From assembly GCA_945980015.1 (NCBI GenBank), contig CAMFQI010000002.1, positions 1-18,073 of the forward strand: a stretch of 18,073 bases of DNA. The letters run 5' to 3'. Shown in pieces: positions 7,347 through 15,041 of the stretch. Every line of letters starts with the position of its first letter. Within the stretch, counting starts at the first letter, position 1. The translations under genes and the position numbers were made by a program. The notes beneath the pieces are model-generated. The model was not told the DNA's origin, did not search any database, and saw only the letters and a program-made list of their open reading frames with translations. Source of the DNA: an uncultured Eubacterium sp. GTDB lineage: Bacteria > Bacillota > Clostridia > Oscillospirales > Acutalibacteraceae.

Positions 7347-9056
7347 ATGAATTTTACTTTTGAAACGCAGGGAGCAATTACATATTTGGTTTGTGAGCTG
7401 GCTCCCACCGATCAGCTTGATTCTCTTACTTTGGGAATGTTGAGCAATAACCGTATTGTCGGTATTGCACCTGTTTTGTACACAGAGATGAACGGTCAGA
7501 GATTTTTGAAATATAATATTTCGGCAAAGCTTACGCTTTCGCAATTCTTTTCGGGACCTGTTGACAAAAGCAGGGCGTTGAGCGCATTTAAGAATATCAT
7601 CAATGCAATTTGCAACGCCGATGATTATATGATAGACCAAAATTGCTTTGCCTTTGAAGCGGACAAAATATTTATTAATGTATCAAATTATGAGGTGGGA
7701 ATGATTTGCGTTCCTGTTGCAACTCAAAAGTATGCTTCGCAGGAAACCGAAAATCTTTTCATAGGTTTGCTTGAAGGCACGCAGTTCACAGGCGACAAAT
7801 CGTTTGTTACTGAGCTGGAAACATTTATTTCAAACTCAAAGCCGTTCAATATTTACGCTTTCAGAGATTTGATTGAGAGAATGTCTTCGGGTATGGGTGT
7901 TGCACAGCAGCAGTATCAACCGCCTGTTCAGGGAGCAAGTGTTCCTCCTGCAATGGCGTTTAATGATACTATTTCTATGGACGACTTAAACAGAATGCAG
8001 TCGCAGCAGCCTATACCTCAAGCTCCTGTTCAGCCTCAGGGAGTACCCTTTCAATCACAGGGAATGCCGATGACTCAGCCGCCTATTCCTAATCAGAGCT
8101 TCGGCGGACAGGCTCCTCCTATGCAAAACAGACCTATGTCACCTATGCAACCTCCTATGCAGGGCAGACCGGCAGCGCCTATGCAACCTCCTATTCCGGG
8201 ACAACCGGGTGTGCCTGTTCAACCGAGCGCACCTCAAAAGCCTAAAAAGGAAAAGAAAAAGAAGAGTCGCTCAGGCTCAGGCTTGGACGTTGCAATCCCC
8301 GGTCAGTCACAGGCTCAAAAGCAGCAAAATGTTGTAATTGCGCCTAACGGTGCACAGCCTCAGCAGACACAGGCACATGACGACGAAAAGAAAATTACGT
8401 TTATCGACCTAATGGCTCATTACAACAAGGAAAACGTTGCAAAGTATAAGGCACAAAAGGAATCCAAAAAAGCAAATGATACAAAAAAGAAAAAGGAAGC
8501 ACCTCAGCAAAGACAACAGCAGGTTCCTCCTCAGTATCAACAAAATGTTGCGCCTATTCCTCAACGTCCTCAGGGTATGCCGATGCCTCAGGGAGTACCT
8601 GTGCAACCTCAGGGTATGCCGATGCAGCAACCTCCTGCTTCACAATTTGCTCCTGCGCCTCAGCCTGTTCCGGTACAAAACAGCTTTAACGAAACGACAG
8701 TATTGAGTAATTTAGGTATGGGCGGCGGAGAAACCACCGTTTTGAGTATGGGTCCGGACGTTGTTAACCCCTGCTTAACAAGAGTTAAAACAGGCGAGAA
8801 GGTATATATCAACAAGCCTGTATTTAGAATCGGCAAGGAAAAAAGCTATGTTGATTATTTCATTGCCGATAATACTGCAATCAGCCGCAGTCACTGTAAT
8901 ATACATACGGAAAACGGCGAGTATTTCATTGAGGATACAAATTCAACAAACCATACCTTCATTAACGGAAAGATTATAAACAGTAATGTAAAGACCAAAA
9001 TCAGCAGCGGCGACAGGATAAGGCTTGCTAACGAGGAGTTTACATTTACTATTTAA
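7347..9056 (+). CDS. DUF6382 and FHA domain protein with Pro/Gln-rich linker
   Basis: The frame is open from ATG 7320, but I prefer ATG 7347 (569 aa, MNFTFETQGAITYLV). It has GGAAAGG 12 bases upstream and starts at the domain boundary, whereas 7320 has only AAGGTG 17 bases away. Residues 1-180 match DUF6382 as I know it from Bacillota FHA proteins; the fold is reminiscent of the EssB/YukC pseudokinase domain (inference). Two Pro/Gln/Met-rich blocks (about 187-297 and 385-443) flank a Lys-rich stretch and an amphipathic island (FIDLMAHYNKENVAKYKAQK). ETTVLS occurs at 449-454 and 462-467. A C-terminal FHA domain (about 479-569) keeps RIG (494-496), SRSH (513-516) and N-S-T-N...NG (532-541). No transmembrane segment is seen, so it is cytoplasmic. 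It could bind phosphothreonine and scaffold the EssC ATPase, or serve the upstream Tad-like proteins. EssC follows after 37 bases. Confidence 0.85.
   Translation: MNFTFETQGAITYLVCELAPTDQLDSLTLGMLSNNRIVGIAPVLYTEMNGQRFLKYNISAKLTLSQFFSGPVDKSRALSAFKNIINAICNADDYMIDQNCFAFEADKIFINVSNYEVGMICVPVATQKYASQETENLFIGLLEGTQFTGDKSFVTELETFISNSKPFNIYAFRDLIERMSSGMGVAQQQYQPPVQGASVPPAMAFNDTISMDDLNRMQSQQPIPQAPVQPQGVPFQSQGMPMTQPPIPNQSFGGQAPPMQNRPMSPMQPPMQGRPAAPMQPPIPGQPGVPVQPSAPQKPKKEKKKKSRSGSGLDVAIPGQSQAQKQQNVVIAPNGAQPQQTQAHDDEKKITFIDLMAHYNKENVAKYKAQKESKKANDTKKKKEAPQQRQQQVPPQYQQNVAPIPQRPQGMPMPQGVPVQPQGMPMQQPPASQFAPAPQPVPVQNSFNETTVLSNLGMGGGETTVLSMGPDVVNPCLTRVKTGEKVYINKPVFRIGKEKSYVDYFIADNTAISRSHCNIHTENGEYFIEDTNSTNHTFINGKIINSNVKTKISSGDRIRLANEEFTFTI
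7905..8675 (+). repeat. Pro/Gln/Met-rich low-complexity coding repeats
   Basis: Two blocks (about 7905-8237 and 8499-8675) encode imperfect units such as QPPM, PQGMPM and PQGVP. At DNA level a perfect 19-base direct repeat, starting CCTCAGGGTATG, occurs at 8568-8586 and 8607-8625, 39 bases (13 codons) apart. These probably arose by in-frame repeat expansion and could vary in length between strains. They form a disordered linker before the FHA domain. Confidence 0.75.
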
Positions 9057-9093
9057 TATCTCAGTCAGTAATTTTTTATTTAGGTGAGTAAAT

Positions 9094-12000
9094 ATGATAG
9101 ATTTCTTTTCACCGTCAGAAAGCAATGCCGTACAAAATACGCTGAACAATCGCAGCTATTCTATGAGAGTAGTTCTTATTGCGGATAACGGAGGCTTTTT
9201 CACAATTCTGTTGCCTGCCACTATGGAGGGCAGGTACAGATTTACCGATTCAAACGGTAATGAAAAATATCCGTTTTTTTGCGAGGCAATCGACGGTAAC
9301 TGGTGCGTAAATCTCGGAGCGGGCGTTTATTTTCAAAATGCCGGCAGTATGAGTGGATTTACAAACTCGGGAAGAGCGCAGATTTTGAGCGACAGAGTTG
9401 CCTTGAAATTCAGCTACAACGGACAAAACTTTATAATTTATCCCGAAATAGAACGGCTAAACGACCATGTTTTTCTGCCGTATTATATTGAGGAACGCAC
9501 AGATTATGTTATCGGCAGATCCGAAAGCAATCATATTTGTTACAATAATCCCGCCGTTTCAAGAGAGCATGCCTGTCTTCATTGGAACGGAAGCTCATGG
9601 ACGATTATTGACCAAAACAGCACTAACGGAACCTGCGTAAACGGTAAGTTCATCAGCTCGGCTGAGCTTAATGTCGGCGATATAGTTTTTATTGTAGGGC
9701 TTTATATCATTATCGGACAAGGCTATATTTGTATCAATAACAAGAACGACAGATGTGTGTTCAATTCTCCGAGAATAAGACATATTACCGGAATGAACGA
9801 TATATCGTATTCAAAGCCGAATACTAATTTGATTAACCGTTCGGCATTTTTCGACCGTAAGCCGAGAAAAATTAAGCCGCTTACAAAGGACCCGATTGAA
9901 ATAGAAATGCCTCCTATGCCGCTTAACGCAAACAACATTCCGTTTTTGCTTCGCTTGGGAACGCCTATGCTTATGGGCGGCTCTGCGTTGATGAGCGGTA
10001 ATATCCTGATGGCAATGACCAGTATGGTGCTTCCTACCATTACTCAGTCTTTAACCGAAAAGGACCGCAAGGAGTATGAAAGCAAGCGTCTTGAGGGCTA
10101 TAGACGTTATCTTGAATTCATCAAAACGAGAATCCAAAACGAAAAGCTTCTTGAGGAAAGAACGCTGAATTATAACTATCCGTCGCTTGTTAACAATATG
10201 CAATTGATTTCGGGCAAGAACAGAATGTGGGAGCGCAGAAAAAGTGACGACGACTTTATCAGCGTTCGTCTCGGCTTCGGAAGCTACCCTATGATTGTCG
10301 AAAAGAAATATGCTCCGAAGAAGTTTCAAATTGAGCCGGATATTCTTGAAAATGAGATGTATCAAATTGCGGAGCAGACAGAAATGCTCAACAATGTTCC
10401 CGTGATGATTTCACTTTTAAGAGATTATATTGTCGGTATGTGCGGTGATCGTCAGGGTGTACTCAAGCTGATTAGAAATATGATAATTCAGCTTGCCTGT
10501 GCACATAGCTATGACGACTTAAAAATAGTTATCGTAGCAGATAAGGAGGAGGCAAAGTTCTTTGATTTTGTCCGTTATCTTCCTCATAACTGGAACGACG
10601 AAAAGAATATAAGATTTTTCGTTTCATCGCAGTCGGAGGCACAACAGCTTACGACGTATTTCAACAAAATAAAGGACAACAGACCTGAAAACTCAGTTTA
10701 CAACCTTGTCAACGAGGATTCATATATTGTTTTTGATTTAAGTAAATCACTTTATAACTATATCGAAACCTTCAAGGACGTTATGAAAAGCGAAAAATAT
10801 GAAGGCATTTCGATAGTAGCGGCGTTTGACGGTCTTCCGAAGGAATGTGTTAAGGTCATTGATTTGACTCAAGGTGCAAGAATTGTTGACTATTTGCACC
10901 CCGAGGCAGACGACCAGTATTTTGAGCTTGACGCATATGATGAGAATTTGGCTAAAACAAGCGTACAAAAGCTTGTTGAAACAAAGGTGAGAATGGACTG
11001 CAACAGCTTCATTCTTCCGAAAATGGTAACGTTTTTGGAAATGTTCGGTGTGGGTCAGGTTGAGTATCTTAATCCTCTGCAACGCTGGGCAGACAATAAT
11101 CCTGTTAAGACTCTTGCAACGCCTATCGGTGTAGGCACCGACGGAAATTTGTTTAATCTTGATCTTCACGAAAAACACCACGGCCCTCACGGTCTCGTTG
11201 CCGGAATGACAGGCTCGGGAAAATCGGAGTTTTTGATTACATATATTCTTTCGATGGCTGTAAATTACAGTCCCGATGAGGTTGCGTTTGTTCTTATTGA
11301 CTACAAGGGCGGCGGCTTAGCCGATGCCTTTGAGGACAAGACCCGCGGTATTCATTTGCCGCATTTGGTAGGAACTATTACAAACCTTGACGGTGCCGCT
11401 ATTCAGCGTTCGCTTATGTCGATTAAGAGCGAGCTGAAAAGACGTCAGGCGGTTTTCAAAAAAGCAAAGAGCCAAACGAATGAAGGCACAATGGATATTT
11501 ACGATTACCAAAAGCTTTACAGAAGCGGCAGGGTAAGTGAGCCAATGCCTCATTTGATTATTATTTCCGATGAGTTTGCCGAAATGAAGACTCAACAGCC
11601 CGAATTTATGCAGGAGCTTATCAGTACGGCTCGTATAGGACGAAGCCTCGGCGTTCATCTTATATTGGCTACCCAAAAGCCTGCCGGCGTTGTAAACGAC
11701 CAAATCAGAAGTAATACAAAATTTCAGGTTTGCTTAAAGGTTCAGGATCGCTCCGACAGTATGGATATGATTAAGCGACCCGACGCCGCAGAGCTTAAGC
11801 AGACAGGTAGATTTTACTTACAGGTAGGCTATAACGAATTTTTTGCACTCGGTCAATCCGCTTGGTGCGGCGCCGAGTATATTCCGCAGGAGGAGGTAAC
11901 TAACGCAAAGGACTCCTCAATAAAATTTATTGACAACGTTGGACAAACTCTAATGAGAGTAGAGCCTAAGGTTGAGCAAAAAAGAACAGGAACTAAGCAA

Positions 12001-13797
12001 ATTGTTGCTATTGTGCAGTATTTGTCCGATTTGGCAAATAGAGAAAATATTGAGCCTAGGAGCTTGTGGCTTGAGCCGTTACCGAAGCAGCTTGATTATG
12101 ATGAGTTTATGCAGGAACACGGTCAATCGGCAGACGGCTATTTGAATGTTGCACTCGGTATGGTTGACGACCCTGAAAAGCAATCTCAGTTTCCGCTTGT
12201 TTTGGACTTTTTGTCGTTCCATCATATGCTTGTGTGCTCGGGAAGCGGCTTTGGAAAAAGCACATTGATTCGTACAATATTGCTTTCTCTTGCAGAAAAA
12301 TATTCTCCGCAGGAGTTCAATTATTACATAATTGATTTTTCAAGCGGTAGCTTAAGCTCGTTTGAAAAATTGCCTCATTGCGGCGCATATTTGAATGAAA
12401 CGCAGGAGGGTGACATAAAACGACTGTTTTCGTTTATCAAGGATTTAGTTGACGAGAGAAAGAAGATTTTTTCACAGTCCGATGTTACAAATTATGAGGC
12501 GTATTGCAAGATAGGTAAGCTTCCGATGATATTGTTTGTTATCGACGGCTATGCAACCATAAAAACCATTGCGGGAGGTATGGAAATATTCAACTTCCTG
12601 CAGGACGATTTGAGAGATACTGCAAATTACGGAATCAAATTTGTTTTAACTACCAATCACCCTAATGATGTATCATCAAAAACGAAGCAGGAAATAGATT
12701 ATTCAATAGCACTTAACGCTAAGGATAAATATGAGTACGGTGATATTTTGGGCACAAGATGTACTTTCGCACCTCCCGAGGCAAAGGGCAGAGGTTTGTG
12801 CGTGGTTGATTCAAGGGCTCTTGAATATCAGGTTGCAATGCCTGATGTAAAATGCTCCGAGCAGGAGCAGGTGTCTCTTTTGAGGCAAAGGCTTTCGGCT
12901 ATCGCCGAAAAGTATTGCGACGGTACGACTGCACGAAGACTGCCTGTTATGAAGGAAGGACAGGAATATACCGATTTCATAAAGGATTTCGGCAAGAACT
13001 GTTTCCCATTAGGCTATTCCACGCTGAATATGAAGCAAGTAGTAATGCCGCTTCATCAGTTATATTGTATGTCGCTTTATTTCGGAAATCCAAACGGCGT
13101 AAAGCCGGTTTTGTCAAATATTATCAATATGGCAAAGCATAATGATATGGATATAGTCGTAATGCGAAAGCAAAATGACACATTGTTTGACAGTCAGCTT
13201 GAGTATGAAATGAAGCAAAACAATGCCTATAACGTTGAAATTATCGACCCTGTTGAAGAGGGCTTGGCAAGACTTGACGATATTTTAATCGAAGAAATTA
13301 CGTCTCGAAATGTCTACCGTGACGAGTTTTGCAGAAATAACGGCATTGACCTTGCAGATAAGGGAAAGCTGAAAAGATCGTCAAGATATATTTGCGCCAA
13401 TACAAGACCGCTTATTGTTATTTTTGAAAGCTATTTCGATTTTCTGCGTATTCCTAAGGATGAAAATATGATAGTCGAAATCAGCACTCTTCTGAGCAGG
13501 ACTAAGGGCTACAATATCTATTTTGCAGGATGCTTTTATCCAAACGAAGAGGGTATGTTCTCTAATAATCCGATTTTGAAATGCTTCAATAAGGACGATT
13601 TGCTTTTGTTGTTCGGCGGTCAGTACGATAAGCAAAGCTTTACTAATTTGCCTATGGATTTGCGTCGCTTTGAGCAGATGAATCCGAAATTTGACAGATA
13701 TATGCTCAAATATCGTGGCGAATTTCATCCGTTGTTTATGCCGTGCGGCGTAATTAATAGCGAAGACGCCGAGCCTGACGAAGCGCCTATTATTTAA
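9094..13797 (+). CDS. essC: EssC/YukB-type FtsK-SpoIIIE ATPase of type VIIb secretion
   Basis: The 1567-aa protein starts at ATG, 5 bases after TAGGTGAG. It is the motor of T7SSb, moving WXG100/LXG-type substrates across the membrane. An N-terminal EssC-like region (about 22-125) precedes an FHA domain (about 137-212) with intact GR (141-142), SREH (156-159) and NSTNGT...NG (175-184). Two hydrophobic segments (about 283-320) form the membrane anchor. ATPase 1 has Walker A GMTGSGKS (704-711) and Walker B LIIISDE (D826, E827), so it looks active. ATPase 2 has SGSGFGKST (1049-1057), with Ser replacing the first P-loop Gly, and FVIDGY (D1151 followed by Gly), so the usual catalytic Glu is missing. 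Module 3 (about 1310-1567) has no P-loop and only a relic LIVIFESYFD. The length matches EssC proteins. Next come yukD-like and WXG100-like genes, confirming the context. Confidence 0.95.
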   Translation: MIDFFSPSESNAVQNTLNNRSYSMRVVLIADNGGFFTILLPATMEGRYRFTDSNGNEKYPFFCEAIDGNWCVNLGAGVYFQNAGSMSGFTNSGRAQILSDRVALKFSYNGQNFIIYPEIERLNDHVFLPYYIEERTDYVIGRSESNHICYNNPAVSREHACLHWNGSSWTIIDQNSTNGTCVNGKFISSAELNVGDIVFIVGLYIIIGQGYICINNKNDRCVFNSPRIRHITGMNDISYSKPNTNLINRSAFFDRKPRKIKPLTKDPIEIEMPPMPLNANNIPFLLRLGTPMLMGGSALMSGNILMAMTSMVLPTITQSLTEKDRKEYESKRLEGYRRYLEFIKTRIQNEKLLEERTLNYNYPSLVNNMQLISGKNRMWERRKSDDDFISVRLGFGSYPMIVEKKYAPKKFQIEPDILENEMYQIAEQTEMLNNVPVMISLLRDYIVGMCGDRQGVLKLIRNMIIQLACAHSYDDLKIVIVADKEEAKFFDFVRYLPHNWNDEKNIRFFVSSQSEAQQLTTYFNKIKDNRPENSVYNLVNEDSYIVFDLSKSLYNYIETFKDVMKSEKYEGISIVAAFDGLPKECVKVIDLTQGARIVDYLHPEADDQYFELDAYDENLAKTSVQKLVETKVRMDCNSFILPKMVTFLEMFGVGQVEYLNPLQRWADNNPVKTLATPIGVGTDGNLFNLDLHEKHHGPHGLVAGMTGSGKSEFLITYILSMAVNYSPDEVAFVLIDYKGGGLADAFEDKTRGIHLPHLVGTITNLDGAAIQRSLMSIKSELKRRQAVFKKAKSQTNEGTMDIYDYQKLYRSGRVSEPMPHLIIISDEFAEMKTQQPEFMQELISTARIGRSLGVHLILATQKPAGVVNDQIRSNTKFQVCLKVQDRSDSMDMIKRPDAAELKQTGRFYLQVGYNEFFALGQSAWCGAEYIPQEEVTNAKDSSIKFIDNVGQTLMRVEPKVEQKRTGTKQIVAIVQYLSDLANRENIEPRSLWLEPLPKQLDYDEFMQEHGQSADGYLNVALGMVDDPEKQSQFPLVLDFLSFHHMLVCSGSGFGKSTLIRTILLSLAEKYSPQEFNYYIIDFSSGSLSSFEKLPHCGAYLNETQEGDIKRLFSFIKDLVDERKKIFSQSDVTNYEAYCKIGKLPMILFVIDGYATIKTIAGGMEIFNFLQDDLRDTANYGIKFVLTTNHPNDVSSKTKQEIDYSIALNAKDKYEYGDILGTRCTFAPPEAKGRGLCVVDSRALEYQVAMPDVKCSEQEQVSLLRQRLSAIAEKYCDGTTARRLPVMKEGQEYTDFIKDFGKNCFPLGYSTLNMKQVVMPLHQLYCMSLYFGNPNGVKPVLSNIINMAKHNDMDIVVMRKQNDTLFDSQLEYEMKQNNAYNVEIIDPVEEGLARLDDILIEEITSRNVYRDEFCRNNGIDLADKGKLKRSSRYICANTRPLIVIFESYFDFLRIPKDENMIVEISTLLSRTKGYNIYFAGCFYPNEEGMFSNNPILKCFNKDDLLLLFGGQYDKQSFTNLPMDLRRFEQMNPKFDRYMLKYRGEFHPLFMPCGVINSEDAEPDEAPII

Positions 13798-13802
13798 GGA
13801 GG
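13796..13802 (+). promoter_or_regulatory. Strong Shine-Dalgarno site that fixes the 13809 start
   Basis: AAGGAGG overlaps the last base pair of the essC stop codon. ATG 13803 directly abuts it, while ATG 13809 has the ideal 6-base spacing. The downstream ATG is therefore the likely start, and translation is closely coupled to essC. Confidence 0.75.
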
Positions 13803-13808
13803 ATGGAT

Positions 13809-14060
13809 ATGGAAAAAATATTGATTAAATTATTCATCCCTGCGGTTAACAGGTCGTTTGATTTGTTTGTACCGGTGGATTTGGAAATAGGCGAGTTGAC
13901 AAAAATCATTGTTAACGGTGTTGAGTATATGTGCAACGGCGTCTATGTTCCGTCGAACGAAGAAATGCTCAATTCAAAAGAGGGGCATATATTGTTCAAT
14001 CCGTCATTGACCTTGGACTCCTACGGGATTACCGACGGAGCAGAGTTAATTTTGATTTAG
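13809..14060 (+). CDS. yukD: YukD/EsaB-like ubiquitin-fold protein of T7SSb
   Basis: The protein is 83 aa from ATG 13809 (85 from ATG 13803). It has the YukD/EsaB pattern: an opening beta strand (ILIKLFIPAVNRSFDLFVP), a helix (IGELTKIIVNGV), a further strand and loop, then the C-terminal LDSYGITDGAELILI, which resembles the end of ubiquitin-fold proteins (L...GI.DGA.L.L). EsaB/YukD is a small cytosolic component needed for or regulating T7SSb; it does not act as a conjugated ubiquitin because no C-terminal Gly-Gly is present. Length is typical (about 80 aa). It starts 11 bases after essC, whereas in Bacillus and Staphylococcus it usually precedes essC. The next gene starts after 16 bases. Confidence 0.85.
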   Translation: MEKILIKLFIPAVNRSFDLFVPVDLEIGELTKIIVNGVEYMCNGVYVPSNEEMLNSKEGHILFNPSLTLDSYGITDGAELILI

Positions 14061-14076
14061 TTATACGGAGAAAGCT

Positions 14077-14295
14077 ATGGACCAAAGAATTATTAAGCAG
14101 TTCGTTGAATGTGAAGAACATCTGACGGTGCTCGAAAAACAAAATATAAGAGCAAAGGATGATATCGGGAACTGTGTAGGCGGCTCACTCAAAAAAGGAT
14201 ATATTGACTCATGTGAGCTTGTCGAAAGAAGAATAGAAAAAATAAGAAACGAGTTACAGGAATTACAGAAATTATTACTTTTGTCGGAAGGGTAA
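14077..14295 (+). CDS. Small helical protein in T7SSb locus, unknown family
   Basis: This 72-aa ORF has a good ribosome site (ACGGAG, about 6 bases before ATG). The sequence reads as helix (1-28), a Gly-containing turn (about 31-41, with CVGGSLKKG), then a long charged helix (44-70) with heptad-like Leu/Ile spacing ending in ELQKLLLLSEG. Cys residues are at 12, 33 and 46. A helix-turn-helix hairpin of this size recalls a short ESX/WXG100-like protein or a chaperone for one, but no WxG motif is present and I do not recognise a named family. It lies 16 bases after the yukD-like gene and 43 before the first WXG100-like gene, so a role as T7SSb accessory or substrate partner is inferred from position only. 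Confidence 0.7.
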   Translation: MDQRIIKQFVECEEHLTVLEKQNIRAKDDIGNCVGGSLKKGYIDSCELVERRIEKIRNELQELQKLLLLSEG

Positions 14296-14338
14296 TATGA
14301 AAGTAATTTTGTAATATATTAAAGGAGGAATTTTCATT

Positions 14339-14647
14339 ATGCAAATTCAAATTAACGGTAAAGCCGCTGCTGATGCATGGGTTGAAAGAGCAAGAGGTCT
14401 TAATGAAGAAACAGAAGGTCTTTTGAAGGATGTTTCAAACTTACTTACAAGTGTGAGAAATTTTTCAGAGGGTACTTTAGTTGACGAGATCGTTGAACTC
14501 GGCGACGGTGTTATTACAGCGACAACTGCTCTTATGAGTGGTATGAACCAGATTTATGACGTTGTAAATAAGCTTTTAGACTTCCTTAAAAACTTATTCG
14601 AGGAAGCTACCGGATTCCAAAGCGACAGTAAGTCTGCAATTATGTAA
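14339..14647 (+). CDS. WXG100-like small helical-hairpin protein A
   Basis: The 102-aa protein has a very strong ribosome site AAAGGAGG (14321-14328), spaced 10 bases from ATG. Residues 6-40 form a first helix (with W14) and about 47-90 a second helix, joined by a turn NFSEGT (41-46). WXG100 proteins are about 100-aa helical hairpins with W-x-G in the turn; here the equivalent reads F42-S-E-G45, so it is a variant and not a canonical member. No clear YxxxD/E export signal is seen at the C-terminus (nearest is Y73 followed by N77). Its position after essC and yukD, and directly before a second hairpin protein, fits a secreted or structural EsxA/EsxB-like pair. The strong ribosome site suggests high expression. 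Confidence 0.78.
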   Translation: MQIQINGKAAADAWVERARGLNEETEGLLKDVSNLLTSVRNFSEGTLVDEIVELGDGVITATTALMSGMNQIYDVVNKLLDFLKNLFEEATGFQSDSKSAIM

Positions 14648-14670
14648 TATTTTGAAAGGAGAGAAAAATA

Positions 14671-15036
14671 ATGGCTGCTGAATTATTACTTCATGCTAAA
14701 AAAGAGGACTTTCTAAACCTCATTGAACAACTTGACGGCAAAATGAACCAGTTAAAAGGAACTTTGACAAGCTATCAGACACTCAAAAATGACGTTTCAA
14801 TGTTTATGGACGGAAACGACAGCAACTTTGACAAGATGCAACAAAATGTTGATGCAAACATTGACGCTGTAAAGAGAGCAATCGCTTTGACACAAAAATC
14901 AAAGGACAACCTTCAAAAGACTGTTGACCAGATGGACTCAATGGGTTCAAAGGCTTCAACAATGCTTGAGGAAGGCGTTCAAACTGCTTCAAATGCAATT
15001 AAAACCGCAATCCGTATTGAAGGATTGGGTCTGTAA
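14671..15036 (+). CDS. WXG100-like small helical-hairpin protein B
   Basis: The 121-aa protein starts at ATG after GAAAGGAGAG. It is helical throughout. A first helix (about 10-42) is followed by a turn with F45-M-D-G48, placed like the WxG motif, and then a second long polar helix (about 52-112) rich in Asp, Lys and Gln, with a short hydrophobic end (IEGLGL). The length is slightly above the usual 100 aa of the WXG100 family. It has no Trp at all. It begins 23 bases after protein A and probably forms a heterodimer with it, as ESX pairs often do (inference). An alternative reading is a WXG100-unrelated helical partner, but size, hairpin shape and T7SSb context favour the WXG100 superfamily. 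Confidence 0.75.
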   Translation: MAAELLLHAKKEDFLNLIEQLDGKMNQLKGTLTSYQTLKNDVSMFMDGNDSNFDKMQQNVDANIDAVKRAIALTQKSKDNLQKTVDQMDSMGSKASTMLEEGVQTASNAIKTAIRIEGLGL

Positions 15037-15041
15037 TTGCT

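Noticed and set aside
8437..8706. Tandem repeats in the Pro/Gln-rich region as a CRISPR-like or mobile array
   Set aside because: Repeats are in frame, imperfect and encode P/Q/M-rich protein; they have no uniform spacers.
10747..11190. Long minus-strand frames inside essC and other genes
   Set aside because: They lie opposite strongly supported genes, have no ribosome sites and encode unlikely compositions; they are shadows.
14281..14309. Possible promoter TTGTCG-17-TAATTT ahead of the WXG100-like genes
   Set aside because: Both boxes are weak in AT-rich sequence; a separate promoter is plausible for highly expressed genes but is not supported here.
14297..14314. Five-codon ATG frame (MKVIL) before WXG100-like protein A
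   Set aside because: Too short to distinguish from chance, and without a convincing leader or attenuator structure.
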